A stretch of 64,000 nucleotides of DNA from an uncultured Clostridia bacterium (GCA_934647235.1 CAKUFG010000003.1:1-64000); one strand, 5' to 3'; positions 25,025-32,997 are shown, counted from the stretch's first letter. The notes: a model not told the origin generated them from the letters alone. Numbers and translations are program-made.

Positions 25025-25336
25025 ATGTCTGACGAAATCAAGAACAACATCCCCGAGGAAGAGGATAATATCGTAGAGCTGACCGACGAGGACGGCACGG
25101 TTACCAAGTTTGAATATCTGACCACGGTTCCCTATGAAGGCGAAGAATACGTGGTGCTGATGGTGCTGGATGAAAACGGCCAGGCCCCTGAAGAAGAGGA
25201 CGGCGAAGTGGTCATCCTGCAGATCGCCCAGGACGACGCGGGCGAGGACATCTATGTATCCGTGGATGACGACGATGTGACCCAGAAGGTATTCGACCTG
25301 TTCCTGGAGGCCATGGACGCAGAGGACGAGGACTGA
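25025..25336 (+). CDS. DUF1292 family acidic protein (YrzB-like)
   Basis: A 103-residue, strongly acidic protein with the DUF1292 pattern NIVELTDEDGTVTKFEYLTTVPYEGEEY followed by VVLMVLDENG and VVILQIAQDD. AGGAGG lies 12 bases before the ATG at 25025, rather far; an upstream in-frame start at 24995 overlaps this site and is rejected. Its function is unknown across Bacillota, but it is nearly always third in this operon. A terminator follows at 25373. Confidence 0.9.
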   Translation: MSDEIKNNIPEEEDNIVELTDEDGTVTKFEYLTTVPYEGEEYVVLMVLDENGQAPEEEDGEVVILQIAQDDAGEDIYVSVDDDDVTQKVFDLFLEAMDAEDED

Positions 25337-25372
25337 GCCGCCATCCGGCGCGCCCCGTTTGCCCCGCATCAG

Positions 25373-25400
25373 CCCGGTGTGCAAAGCACCGGGTTTCTTT
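25373..25400 (+). terminator. Terminator of the ireB operon
   Basis: CCCGGTG, 7-base loop, CACCGGG, then TTTCTTTCT. Confidence 0.85.
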
Positions 25401-25429
25401 CTAAGTAGTAATCGTCAAGGAGCTTCCCA

Positions 25430-26632
25430 ATGAAAAAAACGCTGTTTGCGCTGCTGCTGATGCTTGCGCTGCTGCTGGCCCTTCCCGCCCTGGCGCAGGA
25501 GCCTGCCGCCGAGGCGCAGGACATCACCGACCTGTGCACCTTTACCCCGTCCAACGCCAAGAGCGATCTGCCCAAGATGCACGACGGCAAGTATAAAACC
25601 TATTGGAGCAGCACCAAAAAAGGATACCTGGAGATTTCTTCCCCCGACGATACCCCCATGTACGGCCTGTATATCAACTGGGCGCAGTACATCACCAGCT
25701 GGAGCCTGCAGGTGCCCGATGAAAACGGCGGCTGGACCACCATCCGCGCCTACGAGCCGGATCTGTTCAACACCGTGTACAACGAGTATCTGCCGCTGGA
25801 GGGCGGCTATACGCGCGTGCGCCTGCTGTGCCAGAGTCCGGACGATCGCCATGCCCTGCATATCGCTGAAATCCACGTGCTGGGCGAGGGCGAAGTGCCC
25901 TCCTGGGTGCAGCAGTGGAAGGTATTCTCCGGCAAAGCCGATATGGTGCTGCTGATTACCGATCCGGGCGACGAATACATTTACTTTGGCGGCCTGCTGC
26001 CCTATTACGCCGCGCAGGGCAAGGAAATCATGCTGTGCGTGGCCGTCAACACCAACTCCGCCTACAAGTGCGAGCTGCTGGACGGTCTGTGGCACTGCGG
26101 CATTACCAACTATCCCTATATCGCCTACTTCAAGCCCAACCTTTGCCGCTCCCTGCGCGCGCAGTACGATACCTGGAGCGAGATACAGTTTGTGCGCCAT
26201 GTATCGCGCATTGTGCGCATTTACAAGCCCGATGTGCTGGTTACCCACTCGCCCGGCGGCGAGGGCGGCGACGGCGGCCATATGGCCTGCGCGGACGCGG
26301 CCAAGCGCTCGGTGCACACGGCCATGGACGATAAATACGACGTGGGCTACGGCGTAAAAATCTATGGCAACTGGCAGCTGAAAAAGCTGTATCTGCACAA
26401 TCAGGGCGACAATATGGTCACGCTGGATTACGACCAGCCGTTGGATTTCTTTGGCGGCAAAACGGCCATGGAGGTCGCCCAGGAGGCCTATGCCATGCAG
26501 TCCTATCAGCGCAAAAGCGTGCCCGAGCTGCGCACGGACGGCTACTTTAACGGCGCGGTGTACGGCCTGGCCTACAGCAATGTGGGCGAGGATACCGTAG
26601 GCGGCGACCTGTTTGAAAACCTGGAAAACTGA
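25430..26632 (+). CDS. Secreted PIG-L (LmbE)-like protein with altered active site
   Basis: The 400-residue protein begins with a signal peptide (MKKTLFALLLMLALLLALPALAQ, cleavage near residue 22). A beta-sandwich resembling F5/8 type C or carbohydrate-binding domains follows (about 30-155). The rest is a PIG-L deacetylase fold (about 165-300). PIG-L enzymes use AHPDDE; here the site reads TDPGDE (177-182), so the first zinc His is Asp and the catalytic Asp is Gly. The second metal region, usually GHxxH, is GDGGH (280-284), again with His replaced by Asp; H284 remains. FGGLLPYYA after the first motif confirms the alignment. It is either a pseudoenzyme or a protein with a different metal. AAGGAG lies before the start. 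Confidence 0.8.
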   Translation: MKKTLFALLLMLALLLALPALAQEPAAEAQDITDLCTFTPSNAKSDLPKMHDGKYKTYWSSTKKGYLEISSPDDTPMYGLYINWAQYITSWSLQVPDENGGWTTIRAYEPDLFNTVYNEYLPLEGGYTRVRLLCQSPDDRHALHIAEIHVLGEGEVPSWVQQWKVFSGKADMVLLITDPGDEYIYFGGLLPYYAAQGKEIMLCVAVNTNSAYKCELLDGLWHCGITNYPYIAYFKPNLCRSLRAQYDTWSEIQFVRHVSRIVRIYKPDVLVTHSPGGEGGDGGHMACADAAKRSVHTAMDDKYDVGYGVKIYGNWQLKKLYLHNQGDNMVTLDYDQPLDFFGGKTAMEVAQEAYAMQSYQRKSVPELRTDGYFNGAVYGLAYSNVGEDTVGGDLFENLEN

Positions 26633-26641
26633 TTTAAGCTG

Positions 26642-26677
26642 GAATGCGGAAGCAAAAGCTTCCGCATTCTATTTTTT
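26642..26677 (+). terminator. Terminator after the PIG-L-like gene
   Basis: GAATGCGGAAGC, loop AAAA, GCTTCCGCATTC, then TATTTTTTT: a 12 bp perfect stem. Confidence 0.92.
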
Positions 26678-26702
26678 TGATATTTCCGCAATGTTTTTGT
26701 TC

Positions 26703-26731
26703 TTTACATTGCGCCGTATTCGCGTTATAAT
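26703..26731 (+). promoter_or_regulatory. Sigma-A promoter of the sugar ABC transporter operon
   Basis: TTTACA, 17 bases, TATAAT, immediately followed by a palindromic operator. Confidence 0.85.
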
Positions 26732-26741
26732 AGGTTATGCA

Positions 26742-26762
26742 ATGTGAACGTTATGTTCACAT
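26742..26762 (+). promoter_or_regulatory. Perfect palindromic operator downstream of the ABC promoter
   Basis: ATGTGAAC and GTTCACAT are perfect inverted repeats separated by GTTAT. The site begins 11 bases after the -10 box, so it covers the first transcribed bases, the classic place for a repressor. No regulator gene is adjacent. Twelve of 14 positions of a CcpA-type cre can be matched, but the symmetry is different. Confidence 0.75.
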
Positions 26763-26798
26763 GAGTACAAAAATGTTCGGAATATGGAGGACATGAGT

Positions 26799-28061
26799 AT
26801 GAAAATGCGTTCTGTTCTCGCCGCCCTGCTGGCTCTTGTAATGCTGCTGGGCGTCGCCGGCGTTGCCGCCGCGGATGAGAAGACCACCGTTAGCTTCTGG
26901 GAAACCTTCACCGATGCTCAGCACGAGTATCTGGTAAAGGCCGCCGCCGACTTCAACGCCTCCCAGGATAAGTACACCGTTGAAATCCAGCAGCAGCCCA
27001 CCAAGGGCTTCACCAGCAATGTCTACACCGCTGTGGTCAACGGCGTAGGCCCCGACATCATCTTCAACTATGCCTCCGAGGCTTCCAAGTATGTCTCCGC
27101 CGGCCTGGTCGCCAACCTGGATGAGTACATCTACGACGAGGAAATCGGCATCGAGAGCTTCGACGAGCAGCTGCCCGAGTATCTCTTCTCCGAGATCAAC
27201 GGCTTTGAGGATGGCCACATCCACTACCTGCCCGGCGCCACCACCGGCCCCATCCTGTACTACAACAAGACCCTGTTTGAAGAGCTGAACCTGACCGTTC
27301 CCTCCACCTGGGAAGAGCTGGTTGAGACCTGCAAGGCCGTCAAAGCCGCCAAGGGCGAGGACGTGCTGCCCTTCGGCATCGACTCCCCCATTGACCTGGC
27401 GCAGACCCTGTTCCTGGAAGCCGGCTACACCTATATCGACACTGAGAACAAGTGCGTGGGCTTCGCCGAGGGCGAAAAGGTTGCCGCCTGGCTGGCCGAG
27501 CAGCTGACTGCCGGCCTGTTCTCCAAGGATGCTCCCTCCGGCGGCTACTTCTCCGATGACTTCAACACCGGCAAGGTCGCCATGTACTACGGCTCCTGCG
27601 CCGGCGTTCCCTACATCAAGCCCAATGGCTTTGAGTACGCCGTTGCCCCCGCTCCCTCCTCTACCAGCGAGTATAAGTCCTATACCATCTGGAACCGCGG
27701 CCCCATCGTCTTCAAGTATGAAGGCCAGGATGCCCGCGCCGAGGGTGCCTATGAATTCGTAAAGTATCTGCTGGCCACCCCCGAAATCAGCGAAGGCTGG
27801 GCCGAGGCCATGATCGCCATGACCCCCTGGGTTGCCGCCCAGCAGGTGGAGGGCTATGAGGCGTTCGTCGCTTCTCAGCCCGCGTTGGCCGCCGTGCAGG
27901 CCCGCACCGACATCGCCGTGTCTCTGCCCTCCGTCACCGGCGCTTCCGAGTGCCGCGACGCGCTGAAGAACCTGGTGGTTGCGCTGCAGGCCGGCACCGA
28001 GCCCGCCACCGCGCTGGCCGACTGCGTGGCCGTGTGCAACGCCGCGCTGCAGGGCAAGTAA
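26799..28061 (+). CDS. ABC transporter extracellular sugar-binding protein, no lipobox
   Basis: Family 1 solute-binding protein (UgpB/MalE-like) of about 420 residues. A signal peptide MKMRSVLAALLALVMLLG is followed by VAGVAAADEKTT; there is no cysteine, so cleavage by signal peptidase I is expected rather than lipid attachment. Family features are VSFWETFTDAQHEYL, PDIIFNYASEASKY, ILYYNKTLFEELNLTVPSTWEEL and KVAMYYGSC. The start at 26799 is set by GGAGG 8 bases upstream; earlier in-frame ATGs overlap that site. Codons ending in C dominate more than in the neighbours, suggesting high expression. The sugar is unknown. It is first in the operon, ahead of an internal terminator. Confidence 0.9.
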   Translation: MKMRSVLAALLALVMLLGVAGVAAADEKTTVSFWETFTDAQHEYLVKAAADFNASQDKYTVEIQQQPTKGFTSNVYTAVVNGVGPDIIFNYASEASKYVSAGLVANLDEYIYDEEIGIESFDEQLPEYLFSEINGFEDGHIHYLPGATTGPILYYNKTLFEELNLTVPSTWEELVETCKAVKAAKGEDVLPFGIDSPIDLAQTLFLEAGYTYIDTENKCVGFAEGEKVAAWLAEQLTAGLFSKDAPSGGYFSDDFNTGKVAMYYGSCAGVPYIKPNGFEYAVAPAPSSTSEYKSYTIWNRGPIVFKYEGQDARAEGAYEFVKYLLATPEISEGWAEAMIAMTPWVAAQQVEGYEAFVASQPALAAVQARTDIAVSLPSVTGASECRDALKNLVVALQAGTEPATALADCVAVCNAALQGK

Positions 28062-28074
28062 TTCGTTCCCTTGC

Positions 28075-28107
28075 GGAGAACCGGAATCGCTCCGGTTCTC
28101 CATTTTT
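28075..28107 (+). terminator. Intra-operon terminator after the binding-protein gene
   Basis: GGAGAACCGGA and TCCGGTTCTCC form an 11 bp perfect stem with a 5-base loop, followed by ATTTTT. It would lower transcription of the membrane components relative to the binding protein. No promoter is obvious between it and the ATPase gene. Confidence 0.85.
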
Positions 28108-28199
28108 CTGTCTAACGGATGGACAGGGTACAGCGCCTGCGGACGCTGTGCCGTATCCATGCGCAATATCACTACAAACGGAAGGCGAGGTTCGCACCC

Positions 28200-29267
28200 A
28201 TGCAAGTAAGACTTGAGAACGTCACCAAAAAATTTCCCGGCGTAACGGCGGTCAATACCTTTTCCGTCACGCTGCCGGACGGCGAGCTGATCTGCCTGCT
28301 CGGCCCCTCCGGCTGCGGCAAATCCACCATTCTCAATATGCTTTCGGGCATCCTGCCCGTGTCCGGCGGCGATATTTACTTTGACGAGGACAATGTAACC
28401 AAGCTGCCGCCCGAGGAGCGCGGCATCGGCCTGGTGTTTCAGAACTACGCCCTGTACCCGCACATGACGGTGCTGGAAAACATCTGCTTCCCGCTGGAAA
28501 TCAAGCGTGTGCCCAAGGATGAGCGCGTGGCCCGCGCCACCAGAATGGCAAAGCTGGTGCACGTGGATATGCTGCTCAACCGCAAGCCCAAGGAGCTGTC
28601 CGGCGGCCAGCAGCAGCGTGTGGCCATCGCCCGCGCGCTGGTCAAGGAGCCGCGCCTGCTGCTGCTGGATGAGCCGCTGTCCAACCTGGATGCACGCCTG
28701 CGCCTGGAAATGCGCGAGGAGATCCGCCGCATCCAGCTGCAAACGCAGGTAACCACCATCTTCGTCACCCACGATCAGGAAGAGGCCATGTCCATCTCCG
28801 ATCATATCGTGCTGATGAAGGACGGCGTGATGCAGCAGTTTGATCAGCCGCAGGTGCTCTATGATGATCCTGCCAACCAGTTTGTGGCCGATTTTCTGGG
28901 CAACCCGCCCATCAACAACATCCCCGGCACGGTCAGGGGCGGCGTGTTCACCACCGAGGATGGTAAGGCCAGCGTCGCCCTGCCCATGCTGGAAAAGGTG
29001 CCCGACGGCGCGAAGGTAAACCTGTCCGTGCGCAGCGAAAGCTTTACCGTGCAGCCTGACGGCGCGCCCGGCACGCTGCAGTGCCAGGTAACGGGCGTGT
29101 TCAAGACCGGCAAGGAGGAAATGGCCGCTTTCCTGTTTGGCGGCGTGCCCTTCCGCGCCTATATCGACCTGGAAGAGGGCCTGCAGAAGGGGCAGACCGT
29201 ATCGCTGGGCCTCAAAAAGCGCGGCGCGTTCGTGTTTGACCGCGAAACGGGGAGGCGCTATGTATGA
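28200..29267 (+). CDS. Sugar ABC transporter ATPase (MsmX/UgpC type)
   Basis: Cytosolic ATPase of a carbohydrate importer, 355 residues. Walker A is GPSGCGKST, Q-loop VFQNYALYPHMTV, signature LSGGQQQR, Walker B LLLLDEPLSNLD, and H-loop FVTHDQEEAM. The C-terminal third is the regulatory TOBE-type barrel (DFLGNPPINNIPG, LSVRSESFTV). The start at 28200 (MQVRLENVTKKF) has GAGG 9 bases upstream; in-frame sequence to 28119 is not family-like. Its stop overlaps the first permease start by 4 bases. Many Clostridia share one MsmX between systems; here the ATPase is inside the operon. Confidence 0.95.
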   Translation: MQVRLENVTKKFPGVTAVNTFSVTLPDGELICLLGPSGCGKSTILNMLSGILPVSGGDIYFDEDNVTKLPPEERGIGLVFQNYALYPHMTVLENICFPLEIKRVPKDERVARATRMAKLVHVDMLLNRKPKELSGGQQQRVAIARALVKEPRLLLLDEPLSNLDARLRLEMREEIRRIQLQTQVTTIFVTHDQEEAMSISDHIVLMKDGVMQQFDQPQVLYDDPANQFVADFLGNPPINNIPGTVRGGVFTTEDGKASVALPMLEKVPDGAKVNLSVRSESFTVQPDGAPGTLQCQVTGVFKTGKEEMAAFLFGGVPFRAYIDLEEGLQKGQTVSLGLKKRGAFVFDRETGRRYV

Positions 29268-30820
29268 CCCAGAAGCTGCCCTTTAAGGAGCCCGGCCGCG
29301 CGCACAAGCGCCGCAACAACACCAGCCGGCTGACGTTTCACTTTGTGCTGTTCGCACTGCTGGGCGTGATGCTGCTATCTCTGGGCGCGTATGGCCGCGT
29401 AAAGCTGCATGGCATTTACGATCAGCAGCTGCTTTCCCGCCGCAGCGACAGCCTGATTACCGATTCCACCAACCTGGTCAAAACCACCGCCGAAGCGCTG
29501 GCCGGTACCAATAACAGCCTGCGCACCAAGATATCCAGCGGACTGAGCAGCAAATCCCGCTCGGTCAGGAATACCGCCGCGCAGATGCTGACCGACGGCA
29601 GCAGCGATCAGGAAACGCTGGCATTTATCGTCGATACCCTGTCGCAGGCCGCTGTATCCAAGCTGAAGGACGACGATGAGGCGCAATCTGCCCTCAAGCT
29701 CGCCGTAACTGAAAAGCTGACGGCAGAGCGCGACAATATCATCGCCGCCGTGCTGGCGGATACCAACGCGCAGATTCAGTCCATGTCTATCGAGGATGTG
29801 CGCCGCTCGCTGACCATGCAGACCCCCGGCTATACGATGATGTTTTACAGCGTTCTGATGCTGTGGGTGGGCGGCGTGCTGCTGGCGCTGGGCGTGGGCC
29901 TGGGGCTGGTGCGCTGCCTTGGCAGCGAAGATCTGCGCAAGAAAGTCACCGATATCATCGAGCCCATGGACTACCTGCTGCCCTTCTTCTTCGGCGTGAT
30001 CGTATTCACCCTGTACCCCATGGTGCGCGTATTCATCATGGCCTTCCAGCAGCGCTATAAGCTGACGGGCGAATTTGCCGGCTGGGGCCTGGGCAACTTT
30101 ACGGACGTGCTGCACGGCATCGGCACCAACCTGCCGCAGGCCATCGGCAACACCTTCCTGTACGTCATCCTGACCGTGCCCATCTCCACCGCCATCGCGC
30201 TGCTGCTGGCCTACCTGCTGAACCAGAAGATCAAGCTGCGCGCGCTGTTCCAGACCGCGTACTTCCTGCCCATGGTCACCAGCGCCACGGCCGTCGGCCT
30301 GGTGTGGAAATACATGTTCCAGGAAAACTACGGCCTGATCAACTGGCTGCTGTCGCTGTTTGACGTAGCCAAGATTCCGTGGCTGACCAAATCCGCCTAC
30401 TCCATGGCGGTTATGGTGATTTACGGCATCTGGGACGCGCTGCCCTTCACCATCATCCTGCTGATTTCAGGCCTGCAGAACATTGACGACCACTACTACA
30501 CCGTCGCCAAGGTGGACGGCGCGCGCGCCAAGCGTATCTTCTTCCGCATCACGGTGCCGCTGCTTTCCCCCACCATCGGCCTGGTGCTGATTATCAACAG
30601 CATTTCCGCCTTCAAGGTGTTCAACTCCGTGGTGGTGCTCTTCTCCGGCAGCCCCGGCCCCAACAACAATATGTACACCATGACCTACTACATTTACGAG
30701 CAGATCAACACCAGCCTGGAATATGGCCGCGCGGCCGCCGCCTCGCTGATTCTGTTTGTGATTATCCTGCTGTTCACCATGCTGCAGCGCTTTATCCAGC
30801 GCAAGTGGAAGTACGATTAA
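29264..30820 (+). CDS. Sugar ABC permease with extra N-terminal extracytoplasmic domain (MalF/UgpA position)
   Basis: The C-terminal part (about 237-518) is a normal six-helix sugar permease with the EAA loop YTVAKVDGARAKRIFFRITV. Ahead of it are ~236 residues not found in UgpA-type permeases. They comprise a basic start, one helix (24-43), a polar region of about 150 residues (44-192) rich in Ser, Thr, Ala and Asp with long amphipathic helices, then a second helix (193-217). By the positive-inside rule this region faces outward, like a small sensor-type helical bundle. Total 518 residues against the usual ~290. It is not the MalF P2 loop, which is inserted later in the protein. Function of the domain is unknown; docking of the unanchored binding protein is possible. 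Confidence 0.85.
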   Translation: MTQKLPFKEPGRAHKRRNNTSRLTFHFVLFALLGVMLLSLGAYGRVKLHGIYDQQLLSRRSDSLITDSTNLVKTTAEALAGTNNSLRTKISSGLSSKSRSVRNTAAQMLTDGSSDQETLAFIVDTLSQAAVSKLKDDDEAQSALKLAVTEKLTAERDNIIAAVLADTNAQIQSMSIEDVRRSLTMQTPGYTMMFYSVLMLWVGGVLLALGVGLGLVRCLGSEDLRKKVTDIIEPMDYLLPFFFGVIVFTLYPMVRVFIMAFQQRYKLTGEFAGWGLGNFTDVLHGIGTNLPQAIGNTFLYVILTVPISTAIALLLAYLLNQKIKLRALFQTAYFLPMVTSATAVGLVWKYMFQENYGLINWLLSLFDVAKIPWLTKSAYSMAVMVIYGIWDALPFTIILLISGLQNIDDHYYTVAKVDGARAKRIFFRITVPLLSPTIGLVLIINSISAFKVFNSVVVLFSGSPGPNNNMYTMTYYIYEQINTSLEYGRAAAASLILFVIILLFTMLQRFIQRKWKYD

Positions 30821-30833
30821 GGAGGGCAAGCGT

Positions 30834-32273
30834 ATGAAAAAGCATTCTTCGCAGGCGCTGATCGGCGCGCTGGCCCTCATCCTGGGCTGCGTGATTTTTC
30901 TGACCGCGCTCATCGGCCTGACCACTGCCAACTCCCGCGTCGTCGTCACCGACGCCGACCGCCTGCGCGAGGCGGAAAGCTGCGAGCGCACGCTGGCAAG
31001 TCTGCACAAGCTGGTTGTTCCCCAGATTGACGATGTGGTGGCCTACTATCATCAGCGCGCCGCACAGGCCGAGGATGAAGCGCTGCGCCAGCGCTATGCC
31101 GAGCGCGAGACGCTGTTTTCCGGCCTGTATGACGAGCTGAGCGACAACAAGCCCCTCAGCGGTGAAACCCACAAAGCGCTGTACCGCATGCAGTCCATCG
31201 ACGGCACGGATTTTGAGGTAACGCCGCTGAACATCCTGCAAAACACGCTGAACCTGCTGATCAAGAACCAGAATCAAGCGGCAGCCGCGCGCGCGGCCAT
31301 CACCACGGATGAAGCCGCCCTGCGGGAGCTGCTGAATCAATCTGACGATGCGCAGCAGGCAAAGGCCGCCCCCTGGCCGTATTACGCGGGCATGCTGGCG
31401 GGCGTCGCCTGCATGGTGCTGGGCTTTGTGCTGAACCATACCTATCAGATGCGCCGGGTGCTGAGCCAGATTCTCCTGTATCTGCTGCTGGTGCTGGGCG
31501 CGCTGATCATGGTGTTCCCCTTCTACTGGATGATCTCCTCGTCCTTCAAGACGCGCATCGAGGTCAACAGCTTCCCGCCGCAGTTCATCCCCGGCAATCC
31601 CTTCAACATTGATAACTACCGCATCGCCTTCAAGCAGGCGCCCTTCGCGCGGTACTTCCTCAACTCCATCATCGTCTGCGCGTGCAGTGTAGCCATCGTC
31701 ACCTTCACCACCATTCTGGCGGCCTTCGCCTTCTCCCGGCTCAAGTTTCCGGGGCGCGAGTTCATCTTCTCCGCGCTGCTGAGCATGATGATGCTGCCCT
31801 TTGAAATGCTGGTGATTACCAACTACACCACCATCATCCGCCTGAACCTGAACGACAGCCTGCCCGCGCTGATTATCCCCTTTATCTCCTCCATCTTCTA
31901 CACTTACATCATGCGCAACTTCTTCGCCTCCATCCCGGACAGCCTGTACTGGTCGGCGCGCGTGGATGGCTGCAGCAACTGGCGCTACCTGTGGAAGGTG
32001 ATGGTGCCCATCGGCCGGCCCTCGCTGGTGACGGTTGTGCTGCTCAACGCCCTGGCCAGCTGGAACAGCTTCATGTGGCCCCTGCTGGTGATCAAAACCA
32101 CCAGGAACCGTACTTTGCCATTCGGTTTGTATGCATTCACCACCGAGGCCGGTTCTCAGCAGGAGTTGATCATGGCTGCCTCCACCGTAGTGGTATTGCC
32201 GATGATCCTGCTGTTCCTGTTCGCCCGCAAGCAGATTCTGCGCGGCGTAGCCCGCGGCGGCATCAAGGGCTGA
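30834..32273 (+). CDS. Sugar ABC permease with extra N-terminal extracytoplasmic domain (MalG/UgpE position)
   Basis: Residues about 207-479 are a MalG/UgpE-type permease (VFPFYWMISSSFKT, NYRIAFKQAPFARYFLNS, EAA-like loop WSARVDGCSNWRYLWKVMV, end ARKQILRGVARGGIKG). The first ~206 residues are extra. They include helix 9-30, a charged region of about 150 residues (31-182) that reads as helical and coiled-coil-like (REAESCERTLASLHKL, YYHQRAAQAEDEALRQRYA), and helix 183-201. The layout mirrors that of the partner permease although the sequences differ. GGAGG is 8 bases before the ATG. It is the last gene of the operon. Confidence 0.85.
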   Translation: MKKHSSQALIGALALILGCVIFLTALIGLTTANSRVVVTDADRLREAESCERTLASLHKLVVPQIDDVVAYYHQRAAQAEDEALRQRYAERETLFSGLYDELSDNKPLSGETHKALYRMQSIDGTDFEVTPLNILQNTLNLLIKNQNQAAAARAAITTDEAALRELLNQSDDAQQAKAAPWPYYAGMLAGVACMVLGFVLNHTYQMRRVLSQILLYLLLVLGALIMVFPFYWMISSSFKTRIEVNSFPPQFIPGNPFNIDNYRIAFKQAPFARYFLNSIIVCACSVAIVTFTTILAAFAFSRLKFPGREFIFSALLSMMMLPFEMLVITNYTTIIRLNLNDSLPALIIPFISSIFYTYIMRNFFASIPDSLYWSARVDGCSNWRYLWKVMVPIGRPSLVTVVLLNALASWNSFMWPLLVIKTTRNRTLPFGLYAFTTEAGSQQELIMAASTVVVLPMILLFLFARKQILRGVARGGIKG

Positions 32274-32297
32274 TTTGCACCGAAAAAGCAAAGCAAA

Positions 32298-32332
32298 ACG
32301 GCGGCTGTTCCAGAATGGAGCAGCCGCCGTTC
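32298..32332 (+). terminator. Hairpin terminator of the ABC operon
   Basis: AACGGCGGCTG and CAGCCGCCGTT form an 11 bp stem extended by TTCCA/TGGAG. The T-run is short and broken, so efficiency is uncertain. Confidence 0.65.
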
Positions 32333-32682
32333 GTTATGCGGGGCACGTTTATGCAACGGCGTCCAGTCCTTCTTTTGAAGAAGAAGGCGGACGAAGAGAG
32401 ACGTTTCTTTCTTGAGTCAAGAAAGAAACAAAGAACCTGTGTTATGGTCATGAAAGTCTATTGGATTAAACTGAACGACAGGGAGCTTGCAAGCAGGACC
32501 CGTGGCAGCGAAAAACTTGAATCGCTCGGTCTGGAGTAAACTCCGCCCGGGCGATTCTACATTTTTCCCCTTCGGTCTGGCTTTGCCAGCCCGCGCCGAT
32601 TGCATCGGCGTGCCACAGAAGTGTTGATTGGACACTAAAATCAGACGCAATGATTAGCAATAGTTGGGCAGGACAGCCCTCC

Positions 32683-32956
32683 AAAAGGCTTCTCCTTGAG
32701 GAGAAGCTGTCGGGCTTGTCCCGACTGATGAGGCGCGTAATCCGCCGCTGCCTGTGGCAGATCAAGGCGGATGCAGCGCCAATGAGGCAACGAGTTTTGC
32801 AAGCGTTAGCGCTGCAAAACGACTATGCCGAATTGAGAGGGCCATAGGCCATGAAATGGCCGTTATTATGACCAACTAAAGGATAACGCCGCAACGGCGG
32901 CTACACCTCATCCGAGCGGCTAAAGCCGCCCACCTTCTCCTCAAGGAGAAGGCTTT
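32683..32956. mobile_element. MITE-like 274 bp unit with ~50 bp imperfect inverted ends
   Basis: The left end (32683-32733) has AAAGGCTTCTCCTTGAGGAG, a GTCGGG/CCCGAC hairpin and GATGAGG. The right end (32906-32956), read on the minus strand, has AAAGCCTTCTCCTTGAGGAG, a GCGGCT/AGCCGC hairpin and GATGAGG. Between them lie at least three further hairpins. No transposase is encoded, and no clear target-site duplication was found by eye. Confidence 0.5.
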
Positions 32957-32997
32957 GGGCTGGCCGTGCTTTTCAGCATGTGCAAATCACTGCGTTC

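Noticed and set aside
26742..26762. CRP-type site
   Set aside because: TGTGA and TCACA are 9 bases apart instead of 6, and CRP is not expected in Clostridia.
27500..28061. Horizontal transfer of the binding-protein gene from its different codon use
   Set aside because: The bias is towards C-ending codons, as expected for a highly expressed gene in this GC-rich genome.
26757..28805. 682-codon minus-strand open frame opposite the binding-protein and ATPase genes
   Set aside because: Gly/Val-rich shadow of the codon bias of strongly supported genes; no ribosome site or family motif.
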